NCBI RefSeq assembly: GCF_012222825.1
Contig: NZ_CP038017.1
Location: forward strand, 1,240,001 to 1,304,000
Direction: 5' to 3'
Length of the DNA stretch: 64,000 nucleotides
Source: Allofrancisella frigidaquae
GTDB lineage: Bacteria > Pseudomonadota > Gammaproteobacteria > Francisellales > Francisellaceae
Shown here: in pieces, positions 19,447-28,232 of the stretch
How positions within the stretch are numbered: the stretch's first letter is position 1
Layout of the letters: every line of letters starts with the position of its first letter
Notes under the pieces: generated by a model
What the model saw: only the letters and a program-made list of their open reading frames with translations
Told to the model about the DNA's origin: nothing
Database searches by the model: none
Position numbers and translations under genes: made by a program

Positions 19447-20229
19447 ATGGATAAAAATATTATTGAAATAAGAGACCTAAGCACAAAATTTGGTAAAGAG
19501 TGGATCCACAAAGATTTAAACCTTGATATTCCAGCTAAAAAAATTAGCTGTATAATTGGTGCTAGTGGCTGTGGAAAAACTACACTTATGCGTGAAATAC
19601 TCATGCTACAACCAATTTATTCTGGAAAAATATTCTTATTAGGTCAAGAGATTTCTAAACTTGCTGATAATCCCTATAAGCGAAAACAAATATCAAGCAA
19701 AATGAGTATGATGTTTCAACACTGTGCCTTATTCTCCTCATTAACAAATTTACAAAATGTCATTTTCCCTCTCAAGCAACATACAGATCTGCCCTTAGAT
19801 ATACTAACTGACATAGCTATCATTAAACTTAAAATGGTAGGGCTAAAAGAAGAAGCTTTTGATAAATACCCTTCTGAAATAAGTGGAGGTATGTTAAAAA
19901 GGGTTGCTTTGGCTAGAACTATAGTACTAGATCCTAAAATAATATTTCTAGATGAACCTAATGCAGGGTTAGACCCTTATTCTGCTAGAGCTATGGATGA
20001 GTTAATCTTATATCTAAAGAATGAGCTTGAGATGTCTGTAGTTATGATAACTCATGATTTAAGCACAATTTGGAATATAGTCGATGATATAATATATATG
20101 GATAATAAAAAAATAATGTTACATGATACTGTTGAGTTTGTGTCTCAACAGACACAATATGAAAGTATAAGAAAGTTCTTTGGTTCACATAATGAAACAA
20201 AAGATATGGAGGAACCTATTTATGAATGA
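19447..20229 (+). CDS. mlaF: MlaF-type lipid ABC transporter ATPase
   Basis: The ABC ATPase (260 aa) shows Walker A GASGCGKTTLM (about residues 38-48), Q-loop MMFQHCALFSSLTN, signature SGGMLKRVALART and Walker B IIFLDEPNAGLDPYSA, with the His switch in MITHDLST. It energises the MlaE permease at the inner membrane. It starts 11 bp after mlaE, and its last codons overlap the mlaD start, which indicates translational coupling. Confidence 0.92.
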   Translation: MDKNIIEIRDLSTKFGKEWIHKDLNLDIPAKKISCIIGASGCGKTTLMREILMLQPIYSGKIFLLGQEISKLADNPYKRKQISSKMSMMFQHCALFSSLTNLQNVIFPLKQHTDLPLDILTDIAIIKLKMVGLKEEAFDKYPSEISGGMLKRVALARTIVLDPKIIFLDEPNAGLDPYSARAMDELILYLKNELEMSVVMITHDLSTIWNIVDDIIYMDNKKIMLHDTVEFVSQQTQYESIRKFFGSHNETKDMEEPIYE

Positions 20230-20941
20230 AAATAGTATAAAAAATATAATTGCTGGCTTATTTGTTATTTTTATGGTTTTTGTGATGATATTTATTGGCG
20301 TTTTTCTATCTGGAGGTTTCAAAAGTCAAGCTACTACAACTTTTGTAACAAACTTTAAGAGTATCTCAGGTTTAAGCGTAGGCTCTGACGTATCATACAA
20401 AGGACTTAGCGTTGGTAAAGTTTCAGATATATTAATCAATAAAGAAAATCCTAAACTGATAAGTGTTTACATGAAGATCTATGATAATATTACCATTTTC
20501 AAGCAAACTGTAGCCACCCTACAACCAATGGGCATAACAGGTCAATCAAAAGTAGTGTTGTCTTTTAATATTAGCAAAGAAGATACAGCACTAGAGCCTT
20601 TTACAAAAATAAAAGGTAAAATCCCTGAAATCAAATCCAAACCGTCACAAATTGAGAGCATTCTCAACAAAGTTAACAATATAGCCGACTCCTTACAGCA
20701 AATATCAAATAAATTCAACAAAATGCTTTCCCAGGAGAATATCCGAAGGTTCAATGAATTTACAGATAGCGTTAATATCCTATTATATAACTTGAGTAAC
20801 TCATCACTATATTTTAATAAGACTCTAGTAAACTTAAATGAAAATATGACAGAAAGTCAAGAAGCTATTTCGCGGTTAAATGACGTTATTAGATTACTTC
20901 AATATGATCCTTCGATAATAGTTAGAGGCGTAGAACGCTAA
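20222..20941 (+). CDS. mlaD: MlaD-type substrate-binding protein (MCE domain)
   Basis: A single N-terminal membrane helix (IAGLFVIFMVFVMIFIGVFL, about residues 9-28) is followed by an MCE domain (NFKSISGLSVGSDVSYKGLS onward, about 45-125). A C-terminal amphipathic/coiled-coil region follows. MlaD forms the periplasmic hexameric ring that binds lipid. The start at 20222 is set by GGAGGA about 9 nt upstream and overlaps the end of mlaF; an ATG 14 codons further upstream in the same frame lacks such a site. Confidence 0.88.
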   Translation: MNENSIKNIIAGLFVIFMVFVMIFIGVFLSGGFKSQATTTFVTNFKSISGLSVGSDVSYKGLSVGKVSDILINKENPKLISVYMKIYDNITIFKQTVATLQPMGITGQSKVVLSFNISKEDTALEPFTKIKGKIPEIKSKPSQIESILNKVNNIADSLQQISNKFNKMLSQENIRRFNEFTDSVNILLYNLSNSSLYFNKTLVNLNENMTESQEAISRLNDVIRLLQYDPSIIVRGVER

Positions 20942-20950
20942 GGAAAAATT

Positions 20951-21640
20951 ATGAAAAAATACCTTTTAGTTTTATTAGCTTTAATTATACCAGCACATAT
21001 ATTTGCTTTTTCGTTGCTTGGAGGCCCAATCAAAGTTCCTGAAGAAAAGCAGTTTGTAATATATAACAAACAACTAGAAAAAACAGGGTTGCCTGACGTT
21101 GAAAAAGCTGATGTTAACACTACCCTTCTAGTTTACAATATACAAACTCAAGCTGTTAAATCTACATCTATGTTTTATATCCAAGGTAACCAGTTACACA
21201 CTTTTGAAAACAATGTATGGGCAATACCTGTAACAACAATGCTTACAGTTGCTGTTTTCGAGTACATTCTGGATAATAATATTGTCAGCAATCTAGCTTT
21301 TCAGAATGTGAATATTCGCCAAGATTTTACTCTATCTGGCACTACACCATATGGCCCGGTTATAGATCTAGATGAACAACAATTTTACTTTTATATAACT
21401 TTTTATCTAAAAAATGAACGCAATAGCGAAACTAAAATAAAAACAATAAAATATAAGCAACCTATAGCTAGTGATGATATAACAGCAAATAACTATGTTG
21501 ATTTAACAAATGATGCCTTAAAGCATATTCTTTTAGAGCTAAAACCATGGCTTGTCCACAACCTAAAAGCTCAAATAATTGAACATGCCAAAAATAATAA
21601 TCCAGCACCAACTTTAATAAATATAAACCAAAAGGTTTAA
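20951..21640 (+). CDS. ABC-transport auxiliary component (PqiC/ABC_trans_aux-like)
   Basis: This 229-aa protein has a signal peptide (KKYLLVLLALIIPAHIFAF) but no lipobox Cys, so it is probably a soluble periplasmic or processed envelope protein. The following region, with STSMFYIQGNQLHTFENNVWAIPVTTML, resembles the PqiC/YmbA-type domain that accompanies MCE transporters. It takes the place normally held by MlaC in E. coli-type mla operons. It starts 9 bp after mlaD with AAGGAAAA before the ATG. Family assignment is by motif recognition only. Confidence 0.65.
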   Translation: MKKYLLVLLALIIPAHIFAFSLLGGPIKVPEEKQFVIYNKQLEKTGLPDVEKADVNTTLLVYNIQTQAVKSTSMFYIQGNQLHTFENNVWAIPVTTMLTVAVFEYILDNNIVSNLAFQNVNIRQDFTLSGTTPYGPVIDLDEQQFYFYITFYLKNERNSETKIKTIKYKQPIASDDITANNYVDLTNDALKHILLELKPWLVHNLKAQIIEHAKNNNPAPTLININQKV

Positions 21641-21642
21641 AA

Positions 21643-22329
21643 TTAATTAATAAAGCTAGCTACCAAACCTATCAATCCACCAAATACTCCTCCCCATACA
21701 ACAAGCCAACCTAAATGCTCTTTTATTATTTTTTGTATAATTTCTTTTACTATTTGTGGCGTTAACTCCTCTAATCTAGCATCTATGAGTTTTTCAATTT
21801 TTGCTGTTACTTGCATTGAAACTTTTTTTTCATCAATATGAAGCTCTGCTATTAGCTGCGAAATTTTTAAATCAAGCTTAGATATAAAAGGCTCTCTTAA
21901 GGCTTCTAGAGCAACCTTCCCCCCTAAAAACATCTCTACCATTGAGCCATATCTACTATCCATTAGCATCTCGATAAAGCTGTCAAAAATTTTATTATAG
22001 TCAACCTTCTCTTTAAATGTAGTTTGTAAATACCTTTTAAGTTCGTCACTTGCTAAAAATTTCTGTAAATTCTCTTCTGAAAAAAACTGTTCCATAATCA
22101 TTTTCTTAATAGCTTTTTTAAAACTATCAAATTTATTAGGAATAATCCCTGAACCATATAAAAATGGTATCTTCTCAAATAACATATAAATTGCTATCCA
22201 ATTAGTTAAAGCTCCTGATAGAGCATAAAAACCTATGTTTTTTATATGTTGATCTGTGAAATACAATCCAACTAGAATTATTAAAAAAGATATTAAGTTT
22301 GTCATAAAACTTTTATTTAACAAAAACAT
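21643..22329 (-). CDS. DUF445 family membrane protein
   Basis: This 228-aa protein has two N-terminal hydrophobic segments (about residues 10-45), then the family signature ALSGALTNWIAIYMLFEKIPFLYGSGIIP. A long charged helical region follows, with a final membrane segment (GWLVVWGGVFGGLIGLVASF). Function is unknown in the family. It is convergent with the Mla auxiliary gene (2 bp between stops) and its 5' side faces a MITE-like element. Confidence 0.8.
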   Translation of the reverse strand: MFLLNKSFMTNLISFLIILVGLYFTDQHIKNIGFYALSGALTNWIAIYMLFEKIPFLYGSGIIPNKFDSFKKAIKKMIMEQFFSEENLQKFLASDELKRYLQTTFKEKVDYNKIFDSFIEMLMDSRYGSMVEMFLGGKVALEALREPFISKLDLKISQLIAELHIDEKKVSMQVTAKIEKLIDARLEELTPQIVKEIIQKIIKEHLGWLVVWGGVFGGLIGLVASFIN

Positions 22330-22360
22330 GTATCACCTCTACTTTATTTTTTCTAATTAT

Positions 22361-22501
22361 GGGGCATTTGCAAGCTGGAATTAGATGGGTGGTAACAAGG
22401 CAAAAATATTCAAAAAAGCACAATTTACACATAGTAAATGAATATTCTGAGAATATTTTTAACCCAGTTAGAAACATATAATTTTAGTTTGCAGCACTCC
22501 C
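22361..22501. mobile_element. MITE-like element, copy A (141 bp)
   Basis: The element has imperfect terminal inverted repeats of about 22 bp (GGGGCATTTGCAAGCTGG at the left; the right end reads GGGAGTGCTGCAAACTAA on the other strand). It is flanked by a perfect 5-bp direct repeat ATTAT (22356-22360 and 22502-22506). The interior is itself nearly palindromic around TTTACACATAGTAAA, so the whole unit can fold into one long hairpin. It codes for nothing. A second, diverged copy is at 32373-32510. Confidence 0.75.
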
Positions 22502-22543
22502 ATTATATAATAAAGAATAAACATTTTAACAAATTATAATCCT

Positions 22544-23275
22544 ATGAGAACTATTCGTGGTTTTTTCAGTGATATTTCTAATGCTTCAACTAGCCTTCAA
22601 ATAACTGGTGAATACTATAACTACTTTAAAAACGTATTACGCTTAAAAAAAAATGATTTTATAGAACTATTTAATGGCTATGATAGTAAACAATATAGAG
22701 CTAAAATCACAGCTGTAAATAATAAACATATTGAACTTGAAGTAATAAGCTCTCAGTTGATTAACAATGAAAACCCTTATACTATCAATCTTTTTCAATC
22801 AATCATTAAAAATGAAAACTTTGAATTAGTGATACAAAAAGCTACTGAATTAGGAGTTAACAACATTTTCCCTTTAATAACAGAACGAACTAATCATAAG
22901 TTTGATAAAAAAAATTTTGATAAAAAACTCGAAAGATGGACGAAAATAGCTATAAACGCCTCCGAGCAGTGTGCAAGGGTGTTTATCCCAACTATTCATA
23001 GTTTAATACAACTTGATAGTATAAATTTAGAGCCTGAAGCTTTAAACATCACATTATGTCCATATACAATAACAGACTCTACCTTTGTAGATAAAATTAA
23101 AAATAATTGTAATTTTAATGTTTTTATTGGTCCAGAAGGTGGTTTTAGTGATTCTGAAATAAACTACTTTAGAGAAAACAGTTTTTGTATGGTAAACTTA
23201 GGCAAGAGGATACTAAAGGCGGAAACTACGCCCATAAATATATTATCCATACTAAATTTCATTAAACAGAGTTAA
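22544..23275 (+). CDS. rsmE: 16S rRNA m3U1498 methyltransferase
   Basis: RsmE (243 aa) is a SPOUT-class methyltransferase. An N-terminal PUA-like domain (EYYNYFKNVLRLKKND) is followed by the knot region, with VFIGPEGGFSDSEI (about residues 190-203) and LGKRILKAETTPINIL, which bind S-adenosylmethionine. Length is normal. Its upstream region directly abuts MITE copy A, so promoter elements may lie near or inside that element. Confidence 0.92.
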   Translation: MRTIRGFFSDISNASTSLQITGEYYNYFKNVLRLKKNDFIELFNGYDSKQYRAKITAVNNKHIELEVISSQLINNENPYTINLFQSIIKNENFELVIQKATELGVNNIFPLITERTNHKFDKKNFDKKLERWTKIAINASEQCARVFIPTIHSLIQLDSINLEPEALNITLCPYTITDSTFVDKIKNNCNFNVFIGPEGGFSDSEINYFRENSFCMVNLGKRILKAETTPINILSILNFIKQS

Positions 23276-23345
23276 TAAATCATTGAAAAATAATTGCTAT
23301 AGTGTTTTAATTAACCTAATACAACTTTAAAATTCAGGTTACGTT

Positions 23346-24815
23346 ATGCAAAAAAACTATAAAACTCTTTCAGCTCCCTTTTGGATTGTTTGGGGTGTTG
23401 AGTTTTGGGAAAGGTTTGGATTTTACGGATTCCAAGCAATTATCGCCTTATTTTTCACGCAAAAAATGGGGTTAAGTGAAACTGAAACAATATACCTAAT
23501 GGGTTCATTCTTTGCTTTTACTTTTGGTTTTATCTGGGTCGGAGGATTAATTGGAGATAAAATACTTGGAGCTAAACGTGCTGTAGTTATTGGTGCCATA
23601 ATATTAGGTGTATCTTACTTAGGGTTTATCTTTGCTAACCAACAGACGATATATTATATATTTTCTGGGATTATTATTGGTAATGCTGTCTTTAAAGCCA
23701 ATCCTTCATCCCTAATATCCAAAATGTTTGAAAAAGGTGATGGTCGCTTAAACAGTGCTATGACTTTATACTATCTTGCGATTAATATAGGCGGTCTAAC
23801 ATGCATGGCTTTAACGCCCGTTATCTCTGAAATTTATGGTTATACGTATGCTTTTGTGTTATGTGGTTTCGGCCTGTTTATAGGACTTTTTGGTTTTTTA
23901 ACTTTTTATAGCAAAATGAAAGACTTAGATACAGATATTGGCAAACAACCTGTAAATAAAACCCATCTTATTTACATATTAATCGGATTAATTATTGCCT
24001 TTCTAATAATAGCAAACATTTTAGCTAATACTACTTTATGTATAATTCTAACAGCTATAGTAGTATGTATAGCTACAATATATTTTCTATATATAGCATT
24101 TGGCTTAGAAAAAATTGACAGAAATAGGATGTTTGTAGCTCTAATACTTATAATCGAAGCTATAGTCTTTTATGCTTTATACTTCCAAATGCCCACAACT
24201 CTTACTTTCTTTGCTAAACATAATGTTGAGTTAAATATCCTAGGATGGAGTGTACCAGCAGCACAGTATCAATTTCTCAACCCACTATGGATAGTAATTT
24301 TTTCCCCTATTCTAGCAATAATCTACAAAAAAAGTAAACTCACTCACGCTACAAAATTCTGTATAGGGATGGCTTTGATGTTTATTTCATACAGCATATT
24401 ATATTGTACTAAATTCTTTGCTACAAACTACGTTGTTTCTGGAAACTGGTTAATTATTTCTTATGCTGCCTCCTCTTTAGGCGAGCTTTTAATTTCCGGA
24501 CTTGGACTAGCTATGGTAGCTGAACTGTGTCCTGCTTTTATTTCTGGGTTTGTTATGGGATTTTGGTTTATAGCCACCATGATAGCTTCATACCTTGCTT
24601 CATTTATAGGCTCATTCATAGCTTTACCAAAAGATAGTACTGGTATTACAAAACAGCAAATCTTAGAAATGTATACAACTGTATTTGGTAACATAGCCAT
24701 TGGAGTGGCTATTGTTACGGTTATCATGCTTATACTGACCCCTACACTAAATAATTACACTCGTAAAATAGAGGTTGTTGATGACCATAAAGCTGAAGTT
24801 GGCAATTCAATTTAA
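23346..24815 (+). CDS. POT-family proton-dependent oligopeptide transporter (first of two)
   Basis: This 489-aa integral membrane protein has 12-14 hydrophobic helices. The N-terminal EFWERFGFYGFQAIIALFFT (about residues 17-36) contains the ExxER proton-coupling motif of POT/PTR transporters, followed by FKANPSSLISKMFEKGD. It imports di- or tripeptides with protons across the inner membrane. The neighbouring gene at 24901 is a clear paralogue of identical length. Substrate range cannot be read from the sequence. Confidence 0.9.
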   Translation: MQKNYKTLSAPFWIVWGVEFWERFGFYGFQAIIALFFTQKMGLSETETIYLMGSFFAFTFGFIWVGGLIGDKILGAKRAVVIGAIILGVSYLGFIFANQQTIYYIFSGIIIGNAVFKANPSSLISKMFEKGDGRLNSAMTLYYLAINIGGLTCMALTPVISEIYGYTYAFVLCGFGLFIGLFGFLTFYSKMKDLDTDIGKQPVNKTHLIYILIGLIIAFLIIANILANTTLCIILTAIVVCIATIYFLYIAFGLEKIDRNRMFVALILIIEAIVFYALYFQMPTTLTFFAKHNVELNILGWSVPAAQYQFLNPLWIVIFSPILAIIYKKSKLTHATKFCIGMALMFISYSILYCTKFFATNYVVSGNWLIISYAASSLGELLISGLGLAMVAELCPAFISGFVMGFWFIATMIASYLASFIGSFIALPKDSTGITKQQILEMYTTVFGNIAIGVAIVTVIMLILTPTLNNYTRKIEVVDDHKAEVGNSI

Positions 24816-24900
24816 TCAAAGAAAGCCTTTCTCACGCTCTTAAAAATATTGCAAAAATATTATCATAATGCTTTAATATATTTCACTAAATATTATTTTT

Positions 24901-26370
24901 ATGGCACTTTTAATGAATAAAAACAACAATACGCTTTCAGCCCCTTTTTGGATTGTTTGGGCGATTGAATTTTGGGAAAGATTTGGTTTTTATGGTTTCC
25001 AAGCTATTATTGCTTTGTATTTTACAAAAAAAATAGGACTAACTGAATCACAGACTATATACATAATGGGCTCTTTTTTTGCTTTTACATACGGCTTTGT
25101 GTGGATAGGAGGCTACCTAGGCGATAAGGTACTTGGTGCCAAGCGAAGCGTCATTTTAGGATCAATAATACTAGCAATCTCTTATTGGTCTTTTAGCTTT
25201 GCCAATAAAGAGACTATCTACTATACTCTTGCTGGTATCATAATAGGAAATGCTATTTTTAAAGCTAATCCATCTTCACTAATATCAAAGATGTTTGAAA
25301 AAGGTGATAATAGATTAGATGGGGCTATGACACTATACTATATGGCCATAAATGTAGGATCGTTATTTTCTATGAGTATAACTCCTATTATTGCTGAAAC
25401 ATTAGGTTATAAATATGCTTTTATAATTTGTGGCTTAGGTCTAGTAACTGGGCTTATAGGGTTTTTGATTTTCTATAATAAAATGCAAACACTCTATACA
25501 GTAGCAGGTAGTAAACCATTAAACAAAACCAAATTTGTTTACACATTAGCAGGAGCTTTAGTTTCTTTACTAATAATAGCCCATATATTACCTAATACTA
25601 AGCTATGTGTAAGCCTAACTGCTATTATAGTCATTATTGCTACAACTTATTTTTTATACATGGCTTTTACTTCAAGCAGTTATGAAAGAAATAGGATGCT
25701 TGTAGCTTTGGTTTTAATAATTCAAGCAATCATATTTTTTGCTTTATATTTTCAAATGCCTACTACTCTTACTTTCTTTGCTGAACACAATGTGCAATTA
25801 GATATATTTGGATGGAATGTACCTTCTGCACAATACCAAGTACTAAATCCTTTTTGGATAGTAGTACTATCTCCTTTACTAGCTATAATATATAAGAAAA
25901 ACAATTCAAGCCACGCTAGCAAATTTTGTTTTGGTATGTTTATGATGTTTACATCTTACGCTATCCTTTATTTTACAAAGTTCTTTGCTACAAATGGCAT
26001 AGTTTCTGGAAATTGGTTAGTTATTTCTTATGCTGCCTCATCATTAGGTGAACTTTTAATTTCCGGACTTGGATTAGCTATGGTTGCAGAACTTTGTCCT
26101 GCTACATTTTCAGGATTTGTTATGGGCTTTTGGTTTATTTCTAGTATGATTGCCTCATATCTTGCTTCTTTTATTGGTTCATTTATAGCACTTCCAGAAG
26201 GTGTCACACTAACAGTCCAAGAAAGTCTAGAAACTTATACTCATGTATTTGGAGTTATAGCACTAGCTCTTATAGTAATCACTGTATTAATGATAATCTT
26301 AGTACCTACTTTGAATAAATATATTAAAGGCATCCATGCTATTGAAGACCATAAAATAGATAATGTTTAA
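24901..26370 (+). CDS. POT-family proton-dependent oligopeptide transporter (second of two)
   Basis: This 489-aa paralogue of the preceding gene shows the same ExxER motif (EFWERFGFYGFQAIIALYFT), GNAIFKANPSSLISKMFEKGD and GLGLAMVAELCPATFSGFV. Much of the sequence is identical between the two, with most differences in loops and the C-terminus, so this is a tandem duplication that has since diverged. Two Met codons (24901 and 24913) could start it; neither has a strong ribosome-binding site. Confidence 0.9.
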   Translation: MALLMNKNNNTLSAPFWIVWAIEFWERFGFYGFQAIIALYFTKKIGLTESQTIYIMGSFFAFTYGFVWIGGYLGDKVLGAKRSVILGSIILAISYWSFSFANKETIYYTLAGIIIGNAIFKANPSSLISKMFEKGDNRLDGAMTLYYMAINVGSLFSMSITPIIAETLGYKYAFIICGLGLVTGLIGFLIFYNKMQTLYTVAGSKPLNKTKFVYTLAGALVSLLIIAHILPNTKLCVSLTAIIVIIATTYFLYMAFTSSSYERNRMLVALVLIIQAIIFFALYFQMPTTLTFFAEHNVQLDIFGWNVPSAQYQVLNPFWIVVLSPLLAIIYKKNNSSHASKFCFGMFMMFTSYAILYFTKFFATNGIVSGNWLVISYAASSLGELLISGLGLAMVAELCPATFSGFVMGFWFISSMIASYLASFIGSFIALPEGVTLTVQESLETYTHVFGVIALALIVITVLMIILVPTLNKYIKGIHAIEDHKIDNV

Positions 26371-26432
26371 CCAAAAGTTTATAATTTTTCTCGATAGTTC
26401 TAGATTTTATTTGCTAAAATATATTAACCAAA

Positions 26433-28142
26433 ATGGCCTTTAAACAATTTATGACTAAATTTTCTAAACAAACGTGGTTAAATAACTACTCAAAACACGT
26501 ACCTACAACTATTGATAATAATGCTCAGACAATATTGGATTTTTATGAAAATGCTATAATACAATTTCCTTATAAAATAGCTTTATCTTGCCATGAAGTC
26601 GACTTTACTTACTCAAAACTAGATGACCTAGCTACAAAATTAGCTAGCTACCTACAGAATAATCTTGGTGTACAAAAAGGCGATAGAGTTGCTATAATCT
26701 TGCCAAATTGCGTGCAATTTACAGTTAGTTTATTTGCATGTATAAAGATTGGAGCTATTTTTGTAAACATTAACCCACTGTATAAGTCTGATGAGTTAGA
26801 AGCTATACTAAATGGTTGTAATGTAAAAATTGCTATTGTTTTAGATATGTTTGCCCACCATATTCAAAAAGCTAGGATAAATATACATTCTCTAGAAAAT
26901 GTTATAGTAACTAATATTTCTGACTTATATTCATTTCCAAAAAAGCAGATTATTGGATTTATATCAAAATACCTTATTAAAGATAAGCCAAACTATAACA
27001 AAAACACTTTTATTTCATTTAACAAAGCTATAACTGCGGATAAAAAGCTATATCAAAGACCAACTATTTCAATAGAAAACATTCTTTGTTTACAATATTC
27101 AAGTGGTACTACAGGCAAGCCAAAAGGAGCTATTCTCACGCATAATAATGTTGCTTCTAATATTAAACAAGTCTGGGCTTGGATTAAAGCAGATATGGAT
27201 TTATCAGAGCAAATAGTAATAACGGCCCTACCTTTATATCATATCTTCTCTCTAAGTGCTAACTTGTTTTGTTTTTTCTTTGCTGGAGCAAAAAACATCT
27301 TGATACCAAATGCCAGAGATATTAAAAATCTTATCAAAACAATGTCACAAAATGAATTTTCTATTTTTAATGGCCTTAACACTCTTTACATGGCGATGTT
27401 AGAGCATCCTGATTTTGATAAAATTAATAAAACGAAATATAAGTACTCTTTAAGTGGAGGCATGCCTATCTCACGTAAGATTTATTTACGGTGGTTAGAT
27501 AAGACTGGTGTTGAGCTTAAAGAGGGTTATGGAATGACTGAGATGTCTCCTGCAATTTCTCTAAATAAGTTTAATGTTTCTGAAAATGATTATTTTGGCA
27601 CTTGCGGATACCCTATACCAAGTACTGAACTTAGTATACGAGACATAGACACACATCAAGAAATAGTAGAATGCTTTAAAGAAGGAGAAATTTGGCTCAA
27701 CGGACCCCAAAAATGCCAAGGATTTTGGGATGACGAGGAAAGTAACAAATTCTATTTTACTGAAGATGGATGGTTGAAAACTGGAGATATTGGATATATT
27801 GACAAAAAAGGCCGCCTAACAATCTCTGGAAGACTCAAAAATATGATTATTGTTTCTGGATTTAATGTATATCCTAGAGAAATAGAGATATGTATTTTAA
27901 AACTTAACCAAATAAAAGAAGTTGCAGTTACTGGAATAGCATCAAAAACTTCGGGAGAACGCGCTATAGCATTTGTATCGTTAGAAAAAGGAGCACAATT
28001 GACAGAAAAAGACATTATTGATCACTGTAGAGAAAAACTCGCTAGCTACAAGATACCAAAATCTTGCATCTTTGTTGAATCTCTCCCAAAAAATAATACT
28101 GGTAAGATTGACATTAAAAAGCTAAAAAATGACTTTCTATAA
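26433..28142 (+). CDS. fadD: Long-chain acyl-CoA synthetase-like AMP-binding enzyme
   Basis: This 569-aa member of the adenylate-forming family has the AMP-binding motif YSSGTTGKPKGAILTH (about residues 221-236), the GYGMTEMSP motif, ENDYFGTCGYPIP, the hinge GWLKTGDIGY and ISGRLKNMIIVSGFNVYP. C-terminal K in LPKNNTGKIDIKKL fits the catalytic lysine. It would activate fatty acids to acyl-CoA. No clear ribosome-binding site precedes the ATG. FadD is the best name, but related ligases cannot be excluded. Confidence 0.82.
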   Translation: MAFKQFMTKFSKQTWLNNYSKHVPTTIDNNAQTILDFYENAIIQFPYKIALSCHEVDFTYSKLDDLATKLASYLQNNLGVQKGDRVAIILPNCVQFTVSLFACIKIGAIFVNINPLYKSDELEAILNGCNVKIAIVLDMFAHHIQKARINIHSLENVIVTNISDLYSFPKKQIIGFISKYLIKDKPNYNKNTFISFNKAITADKKLYQRPTISIENILCLQYSSGTTGKPKGAILTHNNVASNIKQVWAWIKADMDLSEQIVITALPLYHIFSLSANLFCFFFAGAKNILIPNARDIKNLIKTMSQNEFSIFNGLNTLYMAMLEHPDFDKINKTKYKYSLSGGMPISRKIYLRWLDKTGVELKEGYGMTEMSPAISLNKFNVSENDYFGTCGYPIPSTELSIRDIDTHQEIVECFKEGEIWLNGPQKCQGFWDDEESNKFYFTEDGWLKTGDIGYIDKKGRLTISGRLKNMIIVSGFNVYPREIEICILKLNQIKEVAVTGIASKTSGERAIAFVSLEKGAQLTEKDIIDHCREKLASYKIPKSCIFVESLPKNNTGKIDIKKLKNDFL

Positions 28143-28232
28143 AATCTTACAAAAAATTCCAACTTTACATTTAAGCTCTTTTGGCATAAGCTTTTGCCAT
28201 ATTTTTGTATTTAATTTATTTTAAAATTTGAC

